Shown here one piece after another: positions 1-8,367 of a DNA stretch of 64,000 nt (positions are counted from its first letter, which is position 1; every line of letters begins with the position of its first letter). Below the pieces are notes generated by a model, which saw only the letters and a program-made list of their open reading frames with translations, did no database searches and had not been told where the DNA came from. This DNA comes from an uncultured Bacteroidaceae bacterium (lineage in GTDB: Bacteria; Bacteroidota; Bacteroidia; Bacteroidales; Bacteroidaceae): contig CAKRYD010000004.1 in assembly GCA_934426255.1 (NCBI GenBank), positions 1-64,000 on the forward strand, given 5' to 3'. The position numbers and the translations under genes are program-made.

Positions 1-2
1 CG

Positions 3-686
3 TGGGGTTGGTACGACCCGTGGTGGGGCTCAAGCTATTGGGGCTGGAACCGTCCCGTTTATTGGGGATGGAACAGGCCTTACTACGGTGGTTGGGGCCA
101 TCCGCATCACGGTCCCGGCCATGGCTGGGGACATGGTTTTGCTCCCGGATTCAATCATCCCGCAGGTGGCGGACGCGACTTCATGGCCGGCACCGAAAGC
201 ATCCGACGCGGTTCAGCTGGCGGCTACATCCGCCAGGGAGGCAGCAATATCCGTTCCATGGCAAGCGGCAACGGGGCAGGTCGTAACGGATTTACGAGCA
301 ATCGGGGCACCTTGTCCAAAAGTTTCCGCATAGACGGAACCAATACGCGTACCAACGATGCCATGCGTCAGGGTGGTGGCGGCTTTGCGCGCAATAACGG
401 AACCTATTCGCGACGCGATGCCAACGGCACATTGCAGCAGCGTTATTCCGGTCGCAATACACGTAGCAGAAATGAGTCCACACAGCGTAGCACGCCACAG
501 GTTACGCAGCGTTCAAACTCCTTCCCGTCAACTTCGCGCAGCAACGGTGGCAGCGTAGGTTCGTCGTCGTCGCGCGGTGGAGGCTTCTCGTCGGGTGGCA
601 GTAGTGTTTCGCGTGGTGGAGGCGGCGGTTTCTCGCGTGGTGGAGGCGGTGGCTTCTCACGTGGTGGCGGTGGCGGACGCCGTTAA
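3..686 (+). CDS. Glycine-rich protein with Trp/Tyr/His-rich N-terminal part (5' truncated)
   Basis: The frame is open from the first bases of the window, so the true start lies upstream. The visible part begins with a Trp/Gly/Tyr/His-rich stretch (repeated WGW, YWGWNRP, PHHGPGHGWGHG), continues as an Arg/Ser/Asn-rich region and ends in tandem SRGGGGGF units followed by GRR. Such composition is seen in secreted or surface-associated low-complexity proteins and in some RNA-binding RGG proteins; no catalytic domain is visible. It lies 36 bp upstream of the FadL-like outer-membrane gene and is probably co-transcribed with it. Function unknown. The frame is certain; the role is not. Confidence 0.75.
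   Translation, partial: WGWYDPWWGSSYWGWNRPVYWGWNRPYYGGWGHPHHGPGHGWGHGFAPGFNHPAGGGRDFMAGTESIRRGSAGGYIRQGGSNIRSMASGNGAGRNGFTSNRGTLSKSFRIDGTNTRTNDAMRQGGGGFARNNGTYSRRDANGTLQQRYSGRNTRSRNESTQRSTPQVTQRSNSFPSTSRSNGGSVGSSSSRGGGFSSGGSSVSRGGGGGFSRGGGGGFSRGGGGGRR
604..681 (+). repeat. Tandem 24-bp repeat coding SRGGGGGF
   Basis: About three consecutive copies of a 24-bp unit (consensus TCGCGTGGTGGAGGCGGYGG followed by YTTC) encode eight-residue SRGGGGGF units at the C terminus of the glycine-rich protein. Copies differ mainly at third codon positions, and the last one ends in GGRR. Copy number may vary between strains by slippage. Confidence 0.75.
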
Positions 687-722
687 TCCTTATTAATAAT
701 CAAACCAATCAGAATCATCATC

Positions 723-2261
723 ATGTTCAACAAAATACTTTTGTCCGGAATCGGACTTCTGCTGCCGATTCTCGCTACGGCTCAGGATATCTATCAAATG
801 GAAAATTTTTCGAGCGGCCAGCTCAACGGAACAGCTCGCTATGTCGGTATGGGAGGTGCCATGTCGGCTCTCGGTGCCGACTTGTCGACAATGAGTACCA
901 ACCCGGCGGCCATCGGATTGTACCGCCGCAGCGACATTGCCATGAGTCTGGGCGTTGTTACGCAGGAAGACGCCGAAAAATTCGACGGAAAAAACAAAAC
1001 TCACCTCTCATTCGACCAATTGGGCTTTGTATATGCTTTCAAATTGGACGACAGCACGTGCAAGTTCCTTAACTTCGGCTTCAACTATCACAAGCAGAAA
1101 GATTTCAACCGCCTGATAAGTGCCTCCGGTTCGCCTGCCGGCAATGCTTCGCAAACTTGGCAAATGGCCGACCTCGCCTCCTATTGGGGCGGCCACGACA
1201 AGGCTACGCCTTTGGCTAACATGGGATGGGAAGCCTACCTGATAGGAGCCGACGACGACGGCAACTACAATGCCTACGGTGCTTCCGCGCTGGCCTACAA
1301 GCATGCCCGTTGGGGAAGCATACAGGCGTATGATTTCAACATCTCTACCAATTTGTCCGAGCAGTTCTACCTTGGACTGACAATCGGTGCCATGAATGTA
1401 AATTACCACAGCTATTCGCTTTATGCCGAGAATCTGGTCAATAGTGACGGTCAGGCAGCCGGCACGTATTCGCTCAGTGACGACAGGACCATTACGGGAA
1501 GTGCTTTCAATGTCAAGCTGGGATTCATAGCGCGTCCAGTCAAGGAATCTCCGTTTAGGGTCGGTGTTTCGGTTTCCACACCCACTTATTACAATCTTCG
1601 CCAACGTTCGTTCTCGCGCATATTGGCCAATTATTCCGACGACAACACCACATATGACCCCTATGCCGACATAGGCGGTTACGACTACAACATACACACC
1701 CCGTGGACCTTCAATCTGAGTTTGGGTCACACCATAGCCAATTGCGTTGCCATCGGAGCCGAATATGAATATGCCGACTATTCGACAGCCAAAGTCACCT
1801 ACGACAGCGGTTATGACGACTGGGGATGGGGTTCCGACGAAACCGAAGACCGCGAGCTCAACAATCAGTCAAGCCGTTTCCTGAAAGGCGTAAGCACATT
1901 CAAGCTGGGTCTGGAATGGATGGTAGATCCAAAGGTAGCCATCCGTTTCGGCTACAACTATGTGTCTTCTCCGTTCAAGACAGGGGCATATCCCAACCAA
2001 ACCATCAACAGTGCCTCGATAGACTATCAGACCACGTCGGATTATATGAACCTTTCAGGCATCAACCGCTATACGGTGGGCCTCGGATTCAATTTCGGCA
2101 AAGCCTATCTCGATGCCGCCTGCCAATACGCGCATCAAAGCGGCACATTTTATCCGTTTAACACGCAGAACGGAATAGACACGAACTTGAACGAAGCGCC
2201 TTCGTTCAAGTTGAATCTGAGCAACACCCAGTTGATGGTGACTGTAGGCTACCGCTTTTAG
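723..2261 (+). CDS. FadL/OmpP1-family outer-membrane protein (often annotated hemin receptor)
   Basis: 512 residues with a clear signal peptide (MFNKILLSGIGLLLPILATAQ) and a predicted outer-membrane beta-barrel: alternating aromatic/polar strands throughout and a C-terminal aromatic strand ending VTVGYRF. The N terminus after cleavage (GTARYVGMGGAMSALGAD, then MSTNPAAIG) is the signature of the OmpP1/FadL/TodX family, whose members let hydrophobic compounds cross the outer membrane. Some Bacteroides homologues are called hemin receptors, but nothing here shows the substrate. It follows the glycine-rich gene by 36 bp. Confidence 0.85.
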   Translation: MFNKILLSGIGLLLPILATAQDIYQMENFSSGQLNGTARYVGMGGAMSALGADLSTMSTNPAAIGLYRRSDIAMSLGVVTQEDAEKFDGKNKTHLSFDQLGFVYAFKLDDSTCKFLNFGFNYHKQKDFNRLISASGSPAGNASQTWQMADLASYWGGHDKATPLANMGWEAYLIGADDDGNYNAYGASALAYKHARWGSIQAYDFNISTNLSEQFYLGLTIGAMNVNYHSYSLYAENLVNSDGQAAGTYSLSDDRTITGSAFNVKLGFIARPVKESPFRVGVSVSTPTYYNLRQRSFSRILANYSDDNTTYDPYADIGGYDYNIHTPWTFNLSLGHTIANCVAIGAEYEYADYSTAKVTYDSGYDDWGWGSDETEDRELNNQSSRFLKGVSTFKLGLEWMVDPKVAIRFGYNYVSSPFKTGAYPNQTINSASIDYQTTSDYMNLSGINRYTVGLGFNFGKAYLDAACQYAHQSGTFYPFNTQNGIDTNLNEAPSFKLNLSNTQLMVTVGYRF

Positions 2262-2605
2262 AAAGAGCAAATTTCATAATATATACGATTAGTAAGATTT
2301 AGTGCGATTGCCCGTCGTTGCTGTCATAACGTCCCTTAACAGGCGTTTCGCAGCTTCGAGGGGCTTTTTCATTTGCTGTGCCGGCAGTATGTGCCTGTGC
2401 TTGCCGGGAATCTGTTATTCTGCCGTTATGATTCCCTGCGTTCGGGTTTCAATTTCCAGCCTTTGAGAGCACATTCTAAAGCCACGGAAACTGGCCGTAG
2501 AGCTTGGTTTAGCTATTAATTGATAGATAATTAGATATTAGCGGTGGCAAACTTGCCGATATGTCGAAAAAAAGCAGTAAGTTTGCACTTAAAAATCCTA
2601 CCAAA
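2262..2605. other. Gap before ftsY with inverted repeats
   Basis: No convincing gene. Two nested inverted repeats are visible: CCGGCA (2381-2386) with TGCCGG (2402-2407), and GGGAATC (2406-2412) with GATTCCC (2430-2436). A T-rich run follows a GC stretch at 2359-2369 and could belong to a terminator of the outer-membrane gene. No clear TAnnTTTG promoter for ftsY was found. An in-frame ATG at 2561 could extend FtsY by 15 residues. Confidence 0.4.
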
Positions 2606-3565
2606 ATGAAACTGTTCAATTTTTTCACGAAAGAGAAGAAAAAGGAAGTCCTTGACTCCGGTTTGCAGAAGACGAAAGAAAGCGTCTTTCAGAAACTGCG
2701 CAGAGCGGTAGCGGGGAAATCAACCGTCGACGACGATGTGCTCGACAACTTGGAGGATGTATTGATAACGTCGGATGTAGGTGTTGACACGACACTTGAA
2801 ATCATTGACCGCATAAAAGAGCGTGTGGCTCGCGACAAGTATGTAAAGACAAGCGAGCTCAATGCCATTTTGCGCGATGAGATAACCACTTTGCTCTGTG
2901 ACGACGAAACACGGTCGCCCGAAAAAGAAGATGCAGACGATGAGCGTCCCTATGTAATTCTCGTGGTGGGCGTAAACGGAGTGGGGAAGACCACGACCAT
3001 CGGCAAACTGGCATACCTGTACAAGCAACAAGGATTGAACGTCGTGATAGGTGCCGCCGACACATTCAGGGCGGCAGCCATCGACCAGTTGTCCGTTTGG
3101 GCTGACCGTGTGGGCGTGCCGTTGATAAGGCAGAAGATGGGAAGCGACCCGGCCAGCGTGGCTTTCGATACGGTCAAGTCGGCCATGGCGTCAAAAGCCG
3201 ATGTGGTGCTGATCGATACGGCCGGCCGCCTGCATAACAAGGTGGGGCTGATGAACGAGCTCACGAAAATCAAGAACGTCATGAAGAAGCTTCTTCCCTA
3301 TGCGCCCAACGAAGTGATGCTGGTGCTCGACGGCTCAACCGGGCAGAATGCATTCGAACAGGCCAAGCAGTTTTCCAAAGCCACCGAGGTCAATTCGCTG
3401 GCCATCACAAAGCTTGACGGAACAGCCAAAGGCGGTGTGGTGATAGGCATATCGCATATGCTGCACGTTCCCGTCAAATATATCGGACTTGGCGAAAAAA
3501 TCACCGACCTGCAGCCATTCGACAAACACGAATTCGTAGACTCTTTGTTCGACAACGTTCTATGA
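2606..3565 (+). CDS. ftsY: Signal recognition particle receptor FtsY
   Basis: SRP receptor GTPase that delivers ribosome-nascent chains to the Sec translocon at the inner membrane. With the start at 2606 (MKLFNFFTKEKKKE, the usual short amphipathic Bacteroidetes N terminus) it has 319 residues. The N domain is followed by the G domain: P-loop GVNGVGKTTT near residue 121, DTAGRLHNK near 203, TKLDGTAKGG near 268. The long acidic A domain of E. coli FtsY is absent, as is common in this phylum. The upstream ATG at 2561 would add a poorly conserved 15-residue extension. Its stop codon overlaps the rimO start (ATGA). Confidence 0.95.
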   Translation: MKLFNFFTKEKKKEVLDSGLQKTKESVFQKLRRAVAGKSTVDDDVLDNLEDVLITSDVGVDTTLEIIDRIKERVARDKYVKTSELNAILRDEITTLLCDDETRSPEKEDADDERPYVILVVGVNGVGKTTTIGKLAYLYKQQGLNVVIGAADTFRAAAIDQLSVWADRVGVPLIRQKMGSDPASVAFDTVKSAMASKADVVLIDTAGRLHNKVGLMNELTKIKNVMKKLLPYAPNEVMLVLDGSTGQNAFEQAKQFSKATEVNSLAITKLDGTAKGGVVIGISHMLHVPVKYIGLGEKITDLQPFDKHEFVDSLFDNVL

Positions 3566-4860
3566 AGCAGCCTACAGTAGATGTCATCACGATGGGGTGC
3601 TCCAAGAATCTGGTAGATTCGGAAAAACTCATGCACCAGCTGATGCGCAATGGTTTCAAAGTGTATCATAATCCCACACATTGCCACCGCGACACAGTCA
3701 TTGTAAATACTTGCGGTTTTATCAACGATGCCAAGGAAGAAAGTATCGGCATGATTTTGGAACTGTGCAAAGAAAAGGAAGAAGGACGCCTGAACAAACT
3801 GTATGTGGTAGGGTGTCTTTCGGAACGCTTTTTTAAGGAGCTCAATAAGGAAATCCCCCAAGTAGACCGCTACTACGGTAAATTCAATTATGAAGCCCTG
3901 ATCAAGGACATGGGCAAGACATTTTATGCCGACAGTGCCGATGCGCGCAAGCAGACAACGCCCCACCATTATGCCTATGTCAAAATATCGGAAGGCTGCG
4001 ACCGCAAGTGTGCCTATTGTGCCATACCCATCATAACCGGAAAACACCGCAGCCGCCCCGAAGACGAAATAGTGGCCGAGGTGGAACAGCTGGCTGCCAA
4101 CGGGGTGCGCGAATTTCAACTCATTGCGCAAGAACTGACCTACTACGGGCTGGATCTATATGGCGAGCGGCGCATCGCCGACCTCGTGGAGCGTCTTTCA
4201 GATATAAAAGGCGTGGAGTGGCTTCGGCTGCATTACGCCTATCCCAACGGCTTTCCGATGGATTTGCTACGAGTGATGCGCGAACGCGACAATGTATGCA
4301 AATACCTTGACATTGCCTTGCAGCACGTGAGCGACACAGTATTGGCAAACATGAGGCGTCATATAACCAAAGAAGAACAATGCGACCTGATTGAAAAAAT
4401 CCGAGCCGAAGTGCCCGGCATAGCATTGAGGACAACACTCATGGTAGGTTTCCCGGGCGAAGGCGAAAAGGAATTTCAGGAACTGCTGGACTTTACGCGC
4501 CAGACGCGGTTCGAACGAATGGGGGCATTTGCCTATAGCGAAGAAGAAGGTACCTATGCGGCCCTCCACCTGAAGGACGACATTCCTGATGAGGTGAAGC
4601 AGAATCGCCTGTCGCAGCTTATGGCCTTGCAGCAAGACATATCGGAAGAAATCTGCCACCAAAGAATAGGACGGCAGCTCAAAACCGTTATCGACCGAAA
4701 AGAAGGCGACTACTACATAGGACGCACACAATATGATTCGCCCGAAGTAGACGGCGAAGTATTCATCATGGCCGGTGCAAGGACATTGAGGCAGGGAAAA
4801 TTCTATAATGTAACAATTACGGATGCCAACGAGTTTGACCTTTATGGAACCGTTGACTGA
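3562..4860 (+). CDS. rimO: Ribosomal protein S12 methylthiotransferase RimO
   Basis: 432 residues. Radical-SAM methylthiotransferase that modifies an aspartate of ribosomal protein S12. The N-terminal MTTase domain begins TMGCSKNLVDSEKLMHQL, with cysteines for the auxiliary 4Fe-4S cluster (C13, the Cys of NTCGFIN, and that of VVGCLSER). The radical-SAM triad is in EGCDRKCAYCAIP (near residues 146-153), and a TRAM-like domain closes the protein. SxNLVDSE favours RimO over MiaB. Translationally coupled to ftsY by a 4-bp overlap. Confidence 0.95.
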   Translation: MKQPTVDVITMGCSKNLVDSEKLMHQLMRNGFKVYHNPTHCHRDTVIVNTCGFINDAKEESIGMILELCKEKEEGRLNKLYVVGCLSERFFKELNKEIPQVDRYYGKFNYEALIKDMGKTFYADSADARKQTTPHHYAYVKISEGCDRKCAYCAIPIITGKHRSRPEDEIVAEVEQLAANGVREFQLIAQELTYYGLDLYGERRIADLVERLSDIKGVEWLRLHYAYPNGFPMDLLRVMRERDNVCKYLDIALQHVSDTVLANMRRHITKEEQCDLIEKIRAEVPGIALRTTLMVGFPGEGEKEFQELLDFTRQTRFERMGAFAYSEEEGTYAALHLKDDIPDEVKQNRLSQLMALQQDISEEICHQRIGRQLKTVIDRKEGDYYIGRTQYDSPEVDGEVFIMAGARTLRQGKFYNVTITDANEFDLYGTVD

Positions 4861-4880
4861 AGCATGACGCACGGGATAAA

Positions 4881-5159
4881 ATGAACAACAGGGAGTTTAT
4901 AGCCGAATTGTCTGCCGGAATGGGTATCAGCACAAAGGACACGCAGAAGATGGTAAACGACTTTATCGAGGAACTGTCTGTGATGTTCGACAATTCCAAG
5001 GACGTGGCCATACATGGCTTTGGCACATTCGAGCTGAAAAAGCGCAACGAGAGAATCATCATGAACCCGGCAACGGGCAAAAAGATGCTCGTGCCGCCCA
5101 AACTGTCGCTCGGCTTCAAACTGAGCAGTACGTTCAAGAACAAGATGAAGCAAGAATAA
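4881..5159 (+). CDS. HU-family DNA-binding protein
   Basis: 92 residues, the length of a single HU/IHF domain. Motifs match the fold: MNNREFIAELSAGMGIS (helix 1), DVAIHGFGTFELKKRNER (hinge to beta arm), then NPATGKKMLVPPKL in the DNA-wrapping arm with its conserved Pro. Binds and bends DNA as a dimer in the nucleoid. It lies 20 bp after rimO and 8 bp before a larger HU-domain membrane protein, so the two HU genes form a pair in one operon, possibly able to heterodimerise. Confidence 0.92.
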   Translation: MNNREFIAELSAGMGISTKDTQKMVNDFIEELSVMFDNSKDVAIHGFGTFELKKRNERIIMNPATGKKMLVPPKLSLGFKLSSTFKNKMKQE

Positions 5160-5167
5160 AAAAACAC

Positions 5168-6400
5168 ATGGCAAACGAAAAAGCAACCATACAGGATTTG
5201 GCCGAACGGCTTGCCGAGCGCAACCATTGCTCGCGCTCAAGAGCCGATATGTTCTTGCGCAAAATGTTCAATCAGATCAAATCGGGTCTCGCAACCGACA
5301 GTTTCGTAAAGGTAAAAGGACTTGGAACATTCAAACTGGTTACAACCGGCAGCCGTACAAGTGTAGATGTAAACACCGGCGAAAAGATTGAAATATCCGA
5401 GCATCAACGTTTGGTATTTACGCCTGATAATTCACTGAAAGAGCGTGTAAACAAGCCTTTTGAAAAGTTCGAAACCATCAAAATAGAGGATGATGGCATG
5501 GCATCGGATTTGGATTTGACCGATGACGAATCTAAAGAACCCGAAGCGGAACAAAGTCAGGCCGAAGAACCCGATACTTCGGGCGAACAGCCGGCAATCG
5601 ATGAAATCGAACCTGCACCTGCCGAACAGCCGCAAAACGAAGCGGAAGAAATACCGTTGGAAACAAATCTGGAAGAATCAGACAACAAAACGCAGGACAA
5701 CAGTTCGCTGGAATGCAAGACCGTATATATCGGAGAGCACCGGGAAGAATATCCGGAATCCCAAAAGGCAACCGCACAAAGCGACATAACAGAAAACACA
5801 GAGCTTGAAAAAGAAAATTCAAACATAGACACCGACCAAACCGACGAAGCAGAGACCGACAAAGAAGATGATGCGGAAAACGAAGACGAAAAGGCAAAAA
5901 GCAATTGGAGTCTGTTGTATATTCCGTTAGCCGTCATGGGCTTATCGGTATTGATGATAGCTTGTTATTTGGCCGGCTATTACCATCTGTTCGACTCGAA
6001 AAGTGCAGCTGATAGAGAGGAAATGATACCGGCATGCTCGGTAAGCATCACGAAAACCGCACGTCCTGCCATCACGGCCACACGCGACACGATGGCGGCG
6101 AAGGCAAACGAAACTGAAAGCAAAAAAAACGACCCGTTTGAACAAAGCAAACAATACGAACAGCTCGAAAACGGTGACTACCTGATAACAGGAACCTTGA
6201 CAGTACACAAACTGAAAGTGGGAGATACGCTGCTCAAACTGTCGAAAAAGGCCTATGGAAGCTCAAAGCTCGTGCAATATATCGTCTTTTACAACCAACT
6301 GGAAAATCCTGACTGCATACAATTGGGAATGGAACTGAAAATACCAATGCTGGTAGACAAAACAAACGGCAAAGAGCCCGGTTTGTCCAAAGAAACATAG
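5168..6400 (+). CDS. Membrane-anchored HU-domain protein with periplasmic LysM
   Basis: 410 residues in four parts. Residues 1-97 are an HU/IHF-like domain (GLGTFKLVTTGSRTSVDVN, then GEKIEISEHQRLVFTPD). Residues about 105-245 are a very acidic Glu/Asp/Gln-rich linker. Residues about 247-268 form one transmembrane segment (WSLLYIPLAVMGLSVLMIAC). Near 340-400 there is a LysM-like peptidoglycan-binding domain (HKLKVGDTLLKLSKKAYG, ending GMELKIPML). By topology the HU domain would be cytoplasmic and LysM periplasmic, so it could link nucleoid and wall. The HU fold may instead serve in dimerisation. Co-transcribed with the small HU gene 8 bp upstream. Confidence 0.85.
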   Translation: MANEKATIQDLAERLAERNHCSRSRADMFLRKMFNQIKSGLATDSFVKVKGLGTFKLVTTGSRTSVDVNTGEKIEISEHQRLVFTPDNSLKERVNKPFEKFETIKIEDDGMASDLDLTDDESKEPEAEQSQAEEPDTSGEQPAIDEIEPAPAEQPQNEAEEIPLETNLEESDNKTQDNSSLECKTVYIGEHREEYPESQKATAQSDITENTELEKENSNIDTDQTDEAETDKEDDAENEDEKAKSNWSLLYIPLAVMGLSVLMIACYLAGYYHLFDSKSAADREEMIPACSVSITKTARPAITATRDTMAAKANETESKKNDPFEQSKQYEQLENGDYLITGTLTVHKLKVGDTLLKLSKKAYGSSKLVQYIVFYNQLENPDCIQLGMELKIPMLVDKTNGKEPGLSKET

Positions 6401-6450
6401 AATAAGCTCCTTTTTATGGATTTTTAAACACGGACTATGTTGAAAAACTC

Positions 6451-6458
6451 TATATTTG
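6451..6458 (+). promoter_or_regulatory. Candidate -7 element of the Bat operon promoter
   Basis: TATATTTG fits the Bacteroidetes -7 consensus TAnnTTTG. It ends 42 bp before the preferred moxR start at 6501 and overlaps an upstream ATG at 6456, which argues against that longer start. No clear TTTG was seen at the expected -33 spacing. Confidence 0.4.
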
Positions 6459-6500
6459 CATGAAAAGTCAAGGACGAAAACAATTAACAGCAAGATAAAA

Positions 6501-7496
6501 ATGGAAGAAAATGTAGACATACGCAGTCTGAATGAATTGATAGAAAGCAAAAGCGGTTTCGTAACCAATATCACGACCGGAATGGCACAAGTGATAGTAG
6601 GGCAAAAGCACTTGATTGACGCTCTGCTCGTATGCTTGTTAAGCGATGGGCACATACTTCTGGAAGGAGTGCCCGGATTGGCAAAGACATTGGCCATCAA
6701 GACACTTTCATCACTCATCGATTCAACCTACAAACGCATACAATTCACTCCCGACCTGCTTCCCGCAGATATAATAGGTACCGTAATCTATAGCCAGAAG
6801 ACAGAATCGTTTACCGTAAAGAAGGGACCTATATTTGCCAACTTCATATTGGCCGACGAAATCAACCGTGCTCCGGCCAAAGTGCAGAGCGCCCTGCTCG
6901 AAGCCATGCAGGAACGCCAGGTGACCATAGCAAGCGATACATTCAAGCTGCCCGAACCGTTCCTGGTGCTCGCCACACAAAACCCCATTGAACAGGAAGG
7001 AACCTATACGTTGCCCGAAGCACAAGTAGACCGCTTCATGCTGAAAGTGATTATCGATTATCCAACGATAGAGGAAGAACAGGAAATCGTGAAGAACCAT
7101 GTCAATGGCAAATCGCAGACCGTAAAACCCATTGTGAAGGCCGAAGAAATAATGGCCGCGCGCGAAGTCATCAAAAAAATCTATATCGACGAGAAAATCG
7201 AGCGTTACATAACCGATATAGTCTTTGCCACACGCTATCCCGAGCGTTACAACATGGCCGACATGAAAGAAAACATCAGCTTCGGCGGTTCGCCACGCGC
7301 ATCCATCAATATGGCTCTGGCAGCACGAGCCTACGCATTTATCAAGCATCGCGGATATGTCATTCCCGAAGATGTGCGCGCAGTGTCGCACGATGTATTG
7401 CGCCACCGCATCGGACTTTCGTATGAAGCCGAAGCCAACACCATTACAGCAGACGAGATAGTAAGCGAAATATTGAACAAAGTTCAAGTTCCATAG
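6501..7496 (+). CDS. MoxR-family AAA+ ATPase
   Basis: 331 residues from the ATG at 6501 (MEENVDIRSLNELIE). Walker A is GHILLEGVPGLAKT near residue 53 and Walker B is ILADEINRAPAKVQ near 118; sensor 1 is VLATQNPIEQEGTYTLPEAQ. MoxR ATPases act as chaperones that assemble or activate von Willebrand factor A (VWA) proteins. It is the first gene of a MoxR-DUF58-Bat operon, the usual Bacteroidetes arrangement. Its TAG stop overlaps the GTG start of the next gene by one base. Confidence 0.93.
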   Translation: MEENVDIRSLNELIESKSGFVTNITTGMAQVIVGQKHLIDALLVCLLSDGHILLEGVPGLAKTLAIKTLSSLIDSTYKRIQFTPDLLPADIIGTVIYSQKTESFTVKKGPIFANFILADEINRAPAKVQSALLEAMQERQVTIASDTFKLPEPFLVLATQNPIEQEGTYTLPEAQVDRFMLKVIIDYPTIEEEQEIVKNHVNGKSQTVKPIVKAEEIMAAREVIKKIYIDEKIERYITDIVFATRYPERYNMADMKENISFGGSPRASINMALAARAYAFIKHRGYVIPEDVRAVSHDVLRHRIGLSYEAEANTITADEIVSEILNKVQVP

Positions 7497-8365
7497 TGGA
7501 TACCAAAGAGTTATTAAAGCGCGTCCGACAGATTGAGATCAAAACGAAAGTTCTGTCGAACAATATCTTTGCAGGCGAATATCACTCCGCTTTCAAAGGG
7601 CGTGGAATGTCTTTTTCGGAAGTTCGCGATTACCAGCCCGGCGATGACGTACGCGACATAGACTGGAACGTAACGGCACGGTTTAACCACCCTTATATAA
7701 AAGTCTACGAAGAAGAACGCGAACTCACCGTGATGCTTTTGATAGACGTATCGTCCAGCTTGTCATTCGGAACAATCAACGAATTTCAAAGAACCATCGC
7801 AACGGAAATTGCAGCGACCCTGGCATTTTCGGCCATACAGAACAACGACAAAATAGGCGTCATCATGTTTTCGGACAAGGTAGAAAAATACATTCCTCCA
7901 AAGAAAGGAAAGAAACATATCCTCTATATCATCAGGGAAATGCTGAATTTCAAGCCCGACGACAAGCGAACTGACATCAAGCAGGCACTGGAATTCATGA
8001 TGAGCACACAGCACAAACGCTGCACCGCATTCCTGATAAGCGACTTCATAGACAATAATGACTATTCGCAAGCAATCACAATTGCCAACCGCAAGCATGA
8101 CGTGGTTTCCATACAAATTTACGACAGGTTCATGGCCGCGCTTCCCAATGTAGGCCTGATGAAAGTATGCGACGCGGAAACAGGACACGAGCAATACATA
8201 GATTCGTCAAACAAAAAGGTTCGTGACGCGCATGAAAGGCACTGGCTCATTCATCAAGCCAACCTGATGAATATTATGAACAAGAGTAAAGTGGATATTA
8301 TCTCAGTAAGAACAGACGAAAACTATGTAAAAGCATTGATTAACCTATTCTCAAAGCGAAAATAA
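7496..8365 (+). CDS. DUF58 domain protein (VWA-like), GTG start
   Basis: 289 residues starting with GTG in the sequence TAGTG, where the stop of moxR shares its last base with this start. The DUF58 signature is clear: FKGRGMSFSEVRDYQPGDDV, RDIDWNVTARFNHPYIKVYE, then ELTVMLLIDVSSSLSFGT, in which DVSSS is a MIDAS-like metal site of the VWA fold. DUF58 proteins pair with MoxR ATPases. It is cytoplasmic, with no signal or membrane segment, and lies 2 bp before the next gene. Confidence 0.92.
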   Translation: MDTKELLKRVRQIEIKTKVLSNNIFAGEYHSAFKGRGMSFSEVRDYQPGDDVRDIDWNVTARFNHPYIKVYEEERELTVMLLIDVSSSLSFGTINEFQRTIATEIAATLAFSAIQNNDKIGVIMFSDKVEKYIPPKKGKKHILYIIREMLNFKPDDKRTDIKQALEFMMSTQHKRCTAFLISDFIDNNDYSQAITIANRKHDVVSIQIYDRFMAALPNVGLMKVCDAETGHEQYIDSSNKKVRDAHERHWLIHQANLMNIMNKSKVDIISVRTDENYVKALINLFSKRK

Positions 8366-8367
8366 CC

